Shown here piece by piece: positions 7,680 to 16,104 of a stretch of 51,279 nt of DNA (position 1 is its first letter; every line of letters begins with the position of its first letter). A program made the position numbers and the translations under genes. This DNA is from Armatimonadetes bacterium CG06_land_8_20_14_3_00_66_21 (GTDB lineage: Bacteria; Armatimonadota; Abditibacteriia; CG2-30-66-41). The stretch lies in NCBI GenBank assembly GCA_002779825.1, contig PEVN01000551.1, positions 700 to 51,978 of the forward strand, in the 5' to 3' direction. Under the pieces are notes generated by a model. The model was not told the origin of the DNA. It searched no databases and worked only from the letters and a program-made list of their open reading frames with translations.

Positions 7680-10600
7680 CGCTGACCGCCTCCTTCCTCA
7701 AGGCGAACAGGTCCCGCAACTCGGCGGTGGACAGCTCGGTGATCCAGCCCTCGCCGGCGCCGATGATGCTGTCAGCGAGCGCCTTCTTCATCTCCAGCAT
7801 CTCCTCGATCCGCTCTTCGAGCGTGCCGGCGCAGACGAACTTGTGGACGTTGACGTTGCGCTTCTGTCCGATGCGGAACGCGCGATCCGTCGCCTGGTTC
7901 TCGACGGCGGGGTTCCACCAGCGGTCGTAGTGGAACACGTGGTTGGCTTCGGTCAGGTTCAGCCCGACGCCGCCGGCTTTCAGCGACAGCACAAACAGCG
8001 GCGGGCCGGTCGCGGTCTGGAACCGGGCGACCAGTTCGTCGCGGCGCTTCTTCGTCACTCCGCCGTGCAGGAACAACACCTCCCGCCCGAACTGGCGCCG
8101 CAGGTCGTGCTGGAGCAGCTCGCCCATCTGCGCGAACTGGGTGAAGAGTAACGCCTTGTGCCCCTCGGCCAGCACCTCGTCCACCAGCTCGCGCAGGCGG
8201 TTCAGCTTGCCGGAGCGGCCGTCCAGCGGGCTGCCATCACCCAAGAACTGCGCCGGGTGGTTGCAGACCTGCTTCAGCTTCGACAGCGCCCCCAACACCT
8301 TGCCGCGCCGCTCGATGCCCTCCGCCTCATCGACCTCCTCCAGCAGGTCGTCGACCACGGCCTGGTACAGCGTCGCCTGCTCCTTGGTCAGCGTGCAGCA
8401 GACCTGCATCTCCGTCTTCTCCGGCAGGTCGTCGATGATCTTCGGGTCTGTCTTCACCCGCCGGAGGAGGAAGGGCTGGACCAGCCCCCGCAGTTGCGCC
8501 GCGGCTTCGTCCGCGCCGTATCGCTCGATGGGAAGCGCGAACCGCGCCTGGAAGTCCTTCTGGGAGCCCAGGTAGCCGGGATTCAGGAACTGCATGATCG
8601 ACCAGAGCTCGCCCAAGCGGTTCTCCACCGGTGTGCCCGTCAGCGCGAACCGGTACTGGGCGCGCAGGCCGCGGATGGCGCGCGTCTGCTTGGCGCCGGG
8701 GTTCTTGATGTTCTGTGCTTCGTCCAGGACGACGCCCTGCCACTCGACCTGCGCCAGGTCGTCTTGGTCGCGTAACGCCAGCGCGTAGGTGCTGACCACC
8801 AGGTGGTGTGACCGCGCTTCCTCGGTGAACCGGTCGCCACGCAGCCGGTCGGGACCGTGGTGGACGGCTACGCGGAGGGAGGGCGCGAAGCGCTCCGCCT
8901 CGCGCTTCCAGTTGCCCACCACGGAAGTGGGACAGAGCAGCAGCGTCGGGCTCAGGTGTCGGTCGGTCTCCAGGTCGCGCAGCATCAGCGCCAGGAACTG
9001 GATCGTCTTCCCCAGGCCCATGTCGTCGGCCAGGCACCCGCCGAGGCCGAGGTCCCGGAGGAAGGCCAACCACGAGAACCCGTGCTCCTGGTACGGGCGC
9101 AGGACGCCTCGGAAGTCGGCGGGCGCGCGGAGCTTACGCAGCCGCTTCTCGCCCGACAGCCGGCCCAACATCGTGGACAGCTCGCCCTCCGCCTCGACGC
9201 TCACCACCGGCAGGCCGATCTGGTCGTCAGCCAGACCGTTCGCCAGCCGCAGCGCCTCGCCGAGGGTCATTTGGTTCCCAGCGCGGCCGGTCTCAAAGAA
9301 CCGGAGCGCCGCCCCCAACTGCTCGGGTTGCAGCTCCACCCACTGCCCGCGGACTTTCACCAACGGCGCCTTCAGCTCGGCCAGCCGCCGCAGTTCGTCT
9401 TCGGTGAGGGTCTCGTCGCCCAGTGCCAACTGCCAGTCGTACCGGATCAACTCGTCCAGCCCGATCCCGCCGCCGGTCATCTTCGGGATCGCCGTCGAGC
9501 GCAGCTTGGCCTTGACGCCTAACCGGGCGCCGGCGGCGCCGCCCTTCCGCCACCACGGGGGCACCAACACGCCGAAGCCGCTTTCCTCCAGCAGCCAGGC
9601 GTGGACGCGCAGGAAGTCGTATGCCTCGGTGTTCGACAGGGCGCACCCCGCGGGCTTCGGGAGCTGGAGGCTGCGGTCGAGCGCGGGCATCAGCCGCACG
9701 GCCCTGCCGAGGTCCTTGAGCAGCCGCTCCTGCGGGCGGTCGACTCGCAGCCCGGCCGCCTTGCGGCTTCGGCTGGACCGAGTCCACAGGTCTTCGGCAG
9801 GCAGCAGCAAGCTGGGGTCCTCCACCGACTGAAGCAGGAAGCCAAGCTGCCAATCGTCCGGGGCTTCCGCTGGCGCGCGACCATGGTCGGCCGTATCCGG
9901 CGGCTCCAGGCGGAAACAGGTCCGGACCGCGGCGTCCTCGCCCGAGGCCAACTCGACCAGCCACGCCTTGATGCCCTCGACCAGTCGCTGAAGGTGCCCC
10001 GGCCGCGAGCGAATCGGCGTGTTCGGCCGGCTGAGCGAGCGGAGCCACGCCTCTCCGGCCGGTCGCAGTCCGGACTTGGGCTTGGGCTCCCCCGCCACTT
10101 CCTCGTGCAGCCAGCGGTGGACGCAGGCGTCGACCGACTCCCGCACGAAGTCCCGCAGCAGCCGTCGCGGCGAGACGGGGGCCTCTTCCTTTCCGTCCCC
10201 GCAGACCGCCCGGCACAGGCCCGGCATCGTGTCGGCAAGCAGCTCCAGCCGGCGGCGGTCATCCGGATCGCTGAGCACCGGGAGCCAGACGCCGCGCAGT
10301 CCGTCGCCGCCGTCCCCGTCTCGCGCCTCCACAGACGGCACGTACCGCCCCCGCGCCAGCAGCTCCAGCACGAGCTTGGCCGCTGTGCTCCAGTACCGAA
10401 CGTCCGCGCCGAGCAAGGCGCCGGGCGACTCCATGGTGCCTCCCGTCCGGCACGCCGCCAGCCACCGGGCTGCGTCGGCCACCGGCAGCGCCAGCCCGTG
10501 CACTCGCCAGGCCGTCAGCGTCGCCTTCCGTTGCCGGCCCGGCCGCGGCGGCACAAGCAGTTGCGGCGACGGAACCGGCGCGCCGTTGAACGTCGGCAGG

Positions 10601-10815
10601 AGCAGGGAAACCTGCGCATTCAGCGGTTCCGCCGGCGACCCGGACGCCAGCGCTGCCGACAGTGCCTCCTCGCCCACCAGGAACGGATGTCGGCTCGGTC
10701 GCTGGCCGGCGTGAGCCGCCATGCCGGGCGCCTTGTCCTCAGCCTCGCCCCACAACACGAACCGGCCAGGCTCAGCAGCCGACGGGGGGACGAACGTTGC
10801 GTGGAGGACGGTCAT
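7672..10815 (-). CDS. SNF2-family DEAD/DEAH helicase
   Basis: A 1047-residue superfamily 2 DNA translocase. The first RecA domain has LADDMGLGKT (about 595-604), VVLDEAQNIKN (about 695-705) and LTGTPVENRLGELW. The second has FTQFAQMGELLQHDL, LFLHGG and the arginine-rich NQATDRAFRIGQ of Swi2/Snf2 proteins. The 590 residues in front include a bacterial SNF2-associated region (about 400-560). I chose the ATG at 10815; the frame extends to 10983 but without a ribosome site or family match. The ATG itself also lacks a clear Shine-Dalgarno. It heads the operon with Fic and SWIM genes and lies 133 bp downstream of a toxin-antitoxin pair on the same strand. Confidence 0.93.
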   Translation of the reverse strand: MTVLHATFVPPSAAEPGRFVLWGEAEDKAPGMAAHAGQRPSRHPFLVGEEALSAALASGSPAEPLNAQVSLLLPTFNGAPVPSPQLLVPPRPGRQRKATLTAWRVHGLALPVADAARWLAACRTGGTMESPGALLGADVRYWSTAAKLVLELLARGRYVPSVEARDGDGGDGLRGVWLPVLSDPDDRRRLELLADTMPGLCRAVCGDGKEEAPVSPRRLLRDFVRESVDACVHRWLHEEVAGEPKPKSGLRPAGEAWLRSLSRPNTPIRSRPGHLQRLVEGIKAWLVELASGEDAAVRTCFRLEPPDTADHGRAPAEAPDDWQLGFLLQSVEDPSLLLPAEDLWTRSSRSRKAAGLRVDRPQERLLKDLGRAVRLMPALDRSLQLPKPAGCALSNTEAYDFLRVHAWLLEESGFGVLVPPWWRKGGAAGARLGVKAKLRSTAIPKMTGGGIGLDELIRYDWQLALGDETLTEDELRRLAELKAPLVKVRGQWVELQPEQLGAALRFFETGRAGNQMTLGEALRLANGLADDQIGLPVVSVEAEGELSTMLGRLSGEKRLRKLRAPADFRGVLRPYQEHGFSWLAFLRDLGLGGCLADDMGLGKTIQFLALMLRDLETDRHLSPTLLLCPTSVVGNWKREAERFAPSLRVAVHHGPDRLRGDRFTEEARSHHLVVSTYALALRDQDDLAQVEWQGVVLDEAQNIKNPGAKQTRAIRGLRAQYRFALTGTPVENRLGELWSIMQFLNPGYLGSQKDFQARFALPIERYGADEAAAQLRGLVQPFLLRRVKTDPKIIDDLPEKTEMQVCCTLTKEQATLYQAVVDDLLEEVDEAEGIERRGKVLGALSKLKQVCNHPAQFLGDGSPLDGRSGKLNRLRELVDEVLAEGHKALLFTQFAQMGELLQHDLRRQFGREVLFLHGGVTKKRRDELVARFQTATGPPLFVLSLKAGGVGLNLTEANHVFHYDRWWNPAVENQATDRAFRIGQKRNVNVHKFVCAGTLEERIEEMLEMKKALADSIIGAGEGWITELSTAELRDLFALRKEAVSDD

Positions 10816-10948
10816 GGGCGAGAGGCGAGGGCATTCAACGATCCTGCCCGTCGCTTGAAGCAGGGCGTTGGGCAGACGTGCCCTCCCGACGTGCAGACTA
10901 CGCTGTCTTGACTTGGCGACGGCGCTTGACGTCCGGGACTCAACACAC

Positions 10949-11209
10949 CTACATCGCGGCGAGGTCGTAGGCTGGCACCGCAATTACTGCCATCGCGTCG
11001 GAGCGCTTCCCCCCGGAAAGGACATCCTCCATGCGGGCGATGGACGAAGACGGCCACCACACCTCACCGCATCCCTGACACTCCTGCGCGGGGACATGCC
11101 GGATGATGACCGTGCCGAGGCCCAGCTGGTAGCGCTCAACGGAGTCCGCCACGGTGTCCCTCAATGCTCCCCCGCACATTCCGCAGGTTGTGGCACGCTT
11201 TCCTGGCAT
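10949..11209 (-). CDS. YgiT/MqsA-type zinc-finger antitoxin
   Basis: An 86-residue protein whose first half is a YgiT-type zinc finger: CGMCGG at residues 9-14 and CQGCGE at about 44-49, with VIIRHVPAQ between them. The C-terminal part (SSIARMEDVL onward) is short and lacks the full helix-turn-helix of MqsA. In this family the protein neutralises a small toxin encoded just upstream and often represses the pair. Its ATG follows GGAGGAG with good spacing and lies four bases after the stop of the DUF4258 gene, so the two are co-translated. Confidence 0.85.
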   Translation of the reverse strand: MPGKRATTCGMCGGALRDTVADSVERYQLGLGTVIIRHVPAQECQGCGEVWWPSSSIARMEDVLSGGKRSDAMAVIAVPAYDLAAM

Positions 11210-11213
11210 GGGT

Positions 11214-11543
11214 TCATCTCCTCCACCGGAGTCTCTGCCCCCATTCGCGCGGCATGTTCCAGTCGCATGTGATCAAGTATAGCACGTCACCGAGCGCGCC
11301 GTGGATGAACAGCGGCCTGGGCAGGCTGATGGAGGTGCCCGGAACCGTCCACTCCACCTGACCGACCAGCAGAAACTCCGGGTACGGCGCCTGCTTTGGT
11401 CGCTCGCCCACAATGCGTCCGGTGTCGATGGCTTCCGCCACTTGGTCCCAGGACACCTCGCGTTCCAGCATCCGATCGGTGAAGTGCATTCGAGCAACGT
11501 AGTCATCGGCCTGGAACAACGTGCGGACGGAGTCGATGTCCAC
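11214..11543 (-). CDS. DUF4258-type toxin of a toxin-antitoxin pair
   Basis: A 109-residue small protein with the DUF4258 pattern: HFTDRMLEREVSWDQVAEAI near the N-terminus, then GRIVGERP, and a C-terminal strand VLYLITCDW. DUF4258 genes next to YgiT-type fingers form toxin-antitoxin pairs related to MqsR-like RNases, so it probably cuts mRNA; the activity is inferred from family. I place the start at the second of two tandem GTG codons (11543), six bases after GGGAGG; the first GTG (11546) is only three bases away. The frame stays open to 11720 without family match. The toxin precedes the antitoxin, as in mqsRA. Confidence 0.7.
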   Translation of the reverse strand: MDIDSVRTLFQADDYVARMHFTDRMLEREVSWDQVAEAIDTGRIVGERPKQAPYPEFLLVGQVEWTVPGTSISLPRPLFIHGALGDVLYLITCDWNMPREWGQRLRWRR

Positions 11544-11752
11544 CACAGGCCTCCCGTCTACTGGGTGTGCGGAGTCTGTGACGCCGGTCAGTGGCCTACT
11601 CCAGTGCGTGAGCAGCTTCAAGGGGAGCGGGTGCCCGCGCCAACTCGGGGCTTGGGCGAGAAGGCGGCAGGGATCGCCTGCGGCGCGTCCAATCAGGTGC
11701 CAGCCCAGGCCACGGGGCAAGCTGGCTCCTGGCCGGAGCAGGCAAGCTCACC

Positions 11753-14700
11753 ATGGTCACGATCACCGACGCCACCCGCCGGCGGCGCAAGCTCCCCCGT
11801 TTCTCTCCGGTCGTCTCCGCATGGATGCGCCGCCGGTTCGACGCGCCGACGGAGGCGCAGCGGCTGGCTTGGCCGGCGATTGCGCAGGGGAAGAGCACGC
11901 TGGTGTTTTCGCCGACGGGGTCGGGCAAGACGCTGGCGGCGTTTCTGTGGGCGGTCAATGAGCTGGTGGAGGTGGGCGAGCGGGGCGCGCTCCCGGCGAC
12001 GCCGTACGTCGTGTACATCTCGCCGCTCCGGGCGCTGGCGAACGACGTGGAGAAGAACCTGTTGCTCCCGCTGGCGGAGAGGCGCGCGCTTGCCGCGGAG
12101 CTGGAGGCGCCGTTCCCGGACATTGAGGTCACCGTCCGCACGGGTGACACCCTTGCCGGCGAGCGGCAGCGAATGCTGCGCCGGCCGCCGCAGCTCTTCA
12201 TCACCACGCCCGAGTCGCTCTACCTGATGCTCCCCAGCAGCTTCCAAGAGCATCTGCGTGCCGTCCGGCACGTGAGCGTCGACGAAGTCCACCACCTGTG
12301 CGGCGACAAGCGCGGCGCGCACCTGGCGCTCAGCCTGGAGCGGCTGGAGGAGTTGCAGGCAAATCCGGAATCGCGAATCCGAAACTCGAAGTCGGCTGGC
12401 GCCTTCACCCGCATCGGCCTCTCCGCCACCCAATCGCCGGTGGACGAGATCGCCCGGTTCCTGCTCGGCCGCGATGACGAGGGGAACGAACGACACTGCA
12501 CTGTGGTGGATCTTGGCGCGCACCGCGCTCTCGATCTGCGGGTCCTCGCGCCGGTGCCCAACTTGGTCGAGGCAAAGCCGGAGGAGGTCTGGCAGGCAAT
12601 CTACGAGCAGCTCTTTGAGCTGATCCTGGAGCACCGGACCACGCTGGTCCTCTGCGACTCGCGGCACTACGCCGAGCAGGTGGCGGCGAAGCTGAACATG
12701 CTGGCGGAGGGGCGCGGTCTGGACCTGCGGATCGGCGCTCACCAGGGCAGCATGTCGCGGCCATTCCGCTTGGAGCTGGAGGACAAGCTCAGGTCGGGCG
12801 AGCTGCGCGCGCGTGGCGACCGCAACGCTGGAGTTGGGGATCGACATCGGGCACCTCGATCTCGTCTGCCAAGTGGAACGCCCAAAGCGGGGTTCCGCCG
12901 GTTTGCAGCGTGTCGGGCGGGCCGGGCACTTGCTGGGGCTGACCAGCAAAGGGCGACTGTTCGCCACCAGCCGCGACGACTTGGTCGAGTTGGCGGTGTT
13001 GACCCGAGGAGAATGCAGGACGGCAGCTTGGAGCCGGTCCACTTCCCCACCAACTGCCTGGATGTTGTCGCGCAGCAGGTGACTGCCGTGGCGGCGATGG
13101 ACGCTTCGACGGGACAGGACCTGCTGCGGGTGAGCCGCCGCGCCTACAACTTCCGCAGCCGCAGCGACGCGGACTTCGACCGGGTCCTGCAGCAGCTCTC
13201 CGGGCGCTACCGAGACAGTGAACTCTATGACCTCCCGACCCGACTGAGCTTCGACCGGGCGAGCGACCAGGTGACCAGTGCCCGCGGCGCGCTGACGCTG
13301 GTTTAGCAGAACGCCGGCACGATCCCGGAGTGCGCCGAATACGCCGTGCACACTGAGGACTACTCGAACGGCGAGGGTTCGTCGAAGAAGCTCGGCACGT
13401 TGGACGAGCACTTCGTGCAACGGCTGCGGGCGGGACAGGTCTTCGCGTTGGGCACGCGGACGTGGGAGTTCCTGCGGGTCGACCGGAACCGGGTCCACGT
13501 CCGCCACGCGCGCGACGAAGAGGAACTGCTCCGGCTGATCCACCGTTGCGGCGAACTCTCGGAGGAGCCCGGCAGCCCGCTGTTCCTCGGCGACCGCGCC
13601 AAGGGACCGGGGCCGGAGTGGCTTCAAGCGCTCCGCCGGGCCGGGCGCGTTGCGGCGGTCGTCTTCCCGCAGGCAGCACACGCCCAGCGGCGCTGGATTG
13701 CCGCCGAGAGCGCGCCGCTGTACCAACGCGCTTTCGGGCCGGGGCTCATGGGTCCTATGGATCAGAGCGAGGGGACGGGTCGGACAGACCAGGCGAAGGC
13801 CCGGCGGGCGGTCCTGCTGAACGTGCTTCGCGGTCTGGGGCCGATGGCTATCGCCGACCTCTGCAGCCGCTACGGACTTCCCGCGCGGGCGATGCAGGCG
13901 GCCCTTCGAGACCTGCTGGAAACCGGCGAGCTTCAGCAGGGCGACTTCGTCGTCGGCCGTGCTGCGCCGCAAGTGTGCACGCGGGCGAACCTGGAAGAAC
14001 TGCACCGGCTGGCGCTGGCGGCGCTCCGCCTCGAGAGGGAGCCGGTGGCGTTGAACCGGTATGTTGACTTCCTGCTGAAGTGGCAACACCTTCACCCGCA
14101 GACAAACCTGGTAGGGCCGGACGCAATCGGCCACCTCGTCGAGCAGCAGGCCGGGCTTGCGGCCTACCCCCGAGTCTGGGAGCGCGCGATCCTCAGTCTG
14201 CGAGTCAAGGGCGCCGACCCGCGGGAGGTCGGCGCAAGTGTGTTCGGCGGCGAACTGCAGATGGGGCAGTTTGCGCCGGTGCAGGCCAGGCAGCGGCCGT
14301 TGCTGGCTGGGCTCACCTTCGTGCCCACCCACTGGGCCGACGAGTTAGTGGAAGTGGTGCCGTCGGAGAACTTGACCGACGCGGAAGCCACGATTCTGGG
14401 CTGTCTGCGCCAACAGGGCCCGCAGTCGCTGGCAGAAATGGCTCAGGCTGACGCGACGGGGCTGACGGGGCCACCGCTGGAGTGCGCGCTGTGGCGCCTC
14501 TTCCGCGCCGGGCTGCTCAGCAATACTGACTACGCCTCAGTCGCCCGTTGCATTTGGACCAACTTGCCGAGGTGGGAGAAGGACCTGCTGGGTGAGGTCG
14601 GCGGTGCGGAGCCGTGGGCGACCTCGCCGGAAGGGGCGCTCAAGGCCGCCAACGCCCTCCGCCGGGCCGGCCTGCGCGCTGACGCGGGGAAGTGGTACGC

Positions 14701-15004
14701 CGGCCAGGGCGAGGCGAGCACGCAGCGCGAACAGAGAGCCCAACGGCACAACCTCGTCGCCAACGCCCTGCTCGAATACGCCGTCCGTTGGGGCCAGTGG
14801 GAAGCAATCCGCCTCAGCCATGTGGACGGCCAGTTGGTGGCGGATGCAGCCGAGGTCGTCGCGGCTTTCGGGGAGGCGGGCTACCGCTTGGGGCGGGGGA
14901 TGCTGAGCTACCGCCTGCGGAAGCGCGTCGGCGCGGAAAAGGAGGAAACCGCCCGGCTGTCGTCAAGACCGAGGAACAGCAGCGCGAAGACATCCACCCG
15001 TTGA
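11753..15004 (+). pseudogene. Broken Lhr-like ATP-dependent helicase
   Basis: The combined frames give a roughly 1080-residue Lhr-type helicase. The N-terminus has the Walker A SPTGSGKTLAAFLWAVNEL, SVDEVHH and LSATQSP. At about 12812 the frame shifts (GELRA then, one frame over, [13 protein letters not shown]), in a GC-alternating run. At about 13011 it shifts back near GGAGAATG, where one more A would restore the frame. A TAG at 13304-13306 then interrupts it inside LV-stop-QNAGTIPE, and the same frame continues to 15004 with the Lhr-type WH and beta-barrel C-terminal part. The two shifts compensate each other. Lhr proteins unwind RNA-DNA hybrids in repair; this copy is unlikely to work unless these are sequence errors. 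Confidence 0.85.
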
Positions 15005-15633
15005 GCAAGCCCGTTTTGGACTTCTGTAACTACGTCCTCACTCAGTCCGAACCGCCGCCGGACAAGGACATGCTCGTCTTCTTCCAGTGTTCCGTCAGTC
15101 GCCCCTACTCCAAGTCGCCCAGCCACGCATCCATGCGGAAGGCGGTCCGCCTGGCCACAGGGAAGGACCCGCGGGAGGACTTCGGCGACTGCCGCTGCCA
15201 CGTGGTGGTGCTGCGCAGCGTGATCGGCCCGGTGCCGTACGAGATGGACGACACGTATCCCGCCGACGAGCCCGGCGGCGGCATCAAGCACATGTCGCCC
15301 GAGCAGTACGCCTTCGCCAAGCCACTCCTCGCAGAACCGCTGGCAGCGTACCTCCGCAAGTGGCACACCCGGTATCGCGTCATCACCACCTTCACCCACG
15401 ACGGGTACGGCTCGGTGATGGAGAAGGCGAAGGACCTGGCCGGAGTCGACTTCCCGGTGTACCCGGTGAGCAACGGGGCCTGAGTCGCCGGTGGTGGAAC
15501 GTACTGGGCCAAGTACTGGGTCCAGGTCTTCCTCGAGCTGCTGACGGGGATGACCAACGACGAGAAGGCGGAGGCGATAGAGCGGCTCACCCGGGAGGGC
15601 GTGGCGATCGATCCTCGGTCATTCGTCGAGTAA
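15001..15633 (+). pseudogene. DUF5591-like gene with an in-frame TGA
   Basis: The frame contains DMLVFFQCSVSRPYSKSPSH and VIGPVPYEMDDTYPAD, the pattern of DUF5591, a domain found at the C-terminus of archaeosine synthase-type tRNA-modifying enzymes and as stand-alone bacterial proteins. A TGA at 15481-15483 stops it at VSNGA, yet the same frame goes on for 49 codons with coding-like text (GGGTYWAKYWVQVFLELL) to TAA at 15631-15633. No ATG or GTG suits the start; TTG at 15001 is the only conventional start near the first similarity. A strong AAAAGGAGG at 14936-14944 lies too far upstream for it, so the true N-terminus may be lost. It overlaps the Lhr remnant by four bases and shares its decay. 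Confidence 0.65.
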
Positions 15634-15680
15634 ACGGTCGGCGCGTGGCCCGTATGGCGGCCGGCGTCACGACGGCGTCC

Positions 15681-16085
15681 TCAATCCAGCCCGACCGTCA
15701 GCGCTTCCTCGGCGGCAACTTCCAGCAGCCGCTTGACCATCATGACCAGTTCGCCGATGTCGAAGGGCTTCGGCAGGTAGCAGTCCACTCCGCGGGTCCA
15801 GCCCTCCGTCACACTGTCCTCGTCCCCTTGGACGGTGAGCATGATGATGGGCGTGTTGGCGGTGCGGCTGTCATTGCGCAGTTGCCAAAGCACTTCCCAC
15901 CCGTTCAGCTTGGGCATGTGGATGTCAAGCACCACCAGGTTGGGACGGTGCTCGAACGCCATCTCCACGCCTTCCAGCCCGTCGTCGGCCGAAAGCACAG
16001 TGAGCCCCTCGGCCGCCAGGTTGTAGCGGACCAGCTTGCTGACTGCGCAGTCGTCATCAACGATCAGGACGCTTTTCGAGGGCAT
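15681..16085 (-). CDS. Single-domain response regulator (CheY-like receiver)
   Basis: A 134-residue receiver domain with no output domain. The acidic pair lies in VLIVDDDCAV (D10-D12), the phospho-acceptor is D54 in LVVLDIHMPKLNGWEVL, the switch threonine is in PIIMLTVQG and the conserved lysine is in YLPKPF. It would receive phosphate from a histidine kinase and act by protein contact. No kinase gene is nearby, so the partner is elsewhere. I chose ATG 16085 because it begins six residues before the first beta strand; the open frame extends upstream to 16154 without similarity. Confidence 0.92.
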   Translation of the reverse strand: MPSKSVLIVDDDCAVSKLVRYNLAAEGLTVLSADDGLEGVEMAFEHRPNLVVLDIHMPKLNGWEVLWQLRNDSRTANTPIIMLTVQGDEDSVTEGWTRGVDCYLPKPFDIGELVMMVKRLLEVAAEEALTVGLD

Positions 16086-16104
16086 GGCATTCTCGGCCCC
16101 GTTT

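Noticed and set aside
11693..14332. An 879-codon open frame on the minus strand opposite the Lhr-like gene
   Set aside because: Its translation is Arg/Pro/His/Gln-rich without any motif, typical of the antisense of a high-GC gene, and the plus strand has a clear family match.
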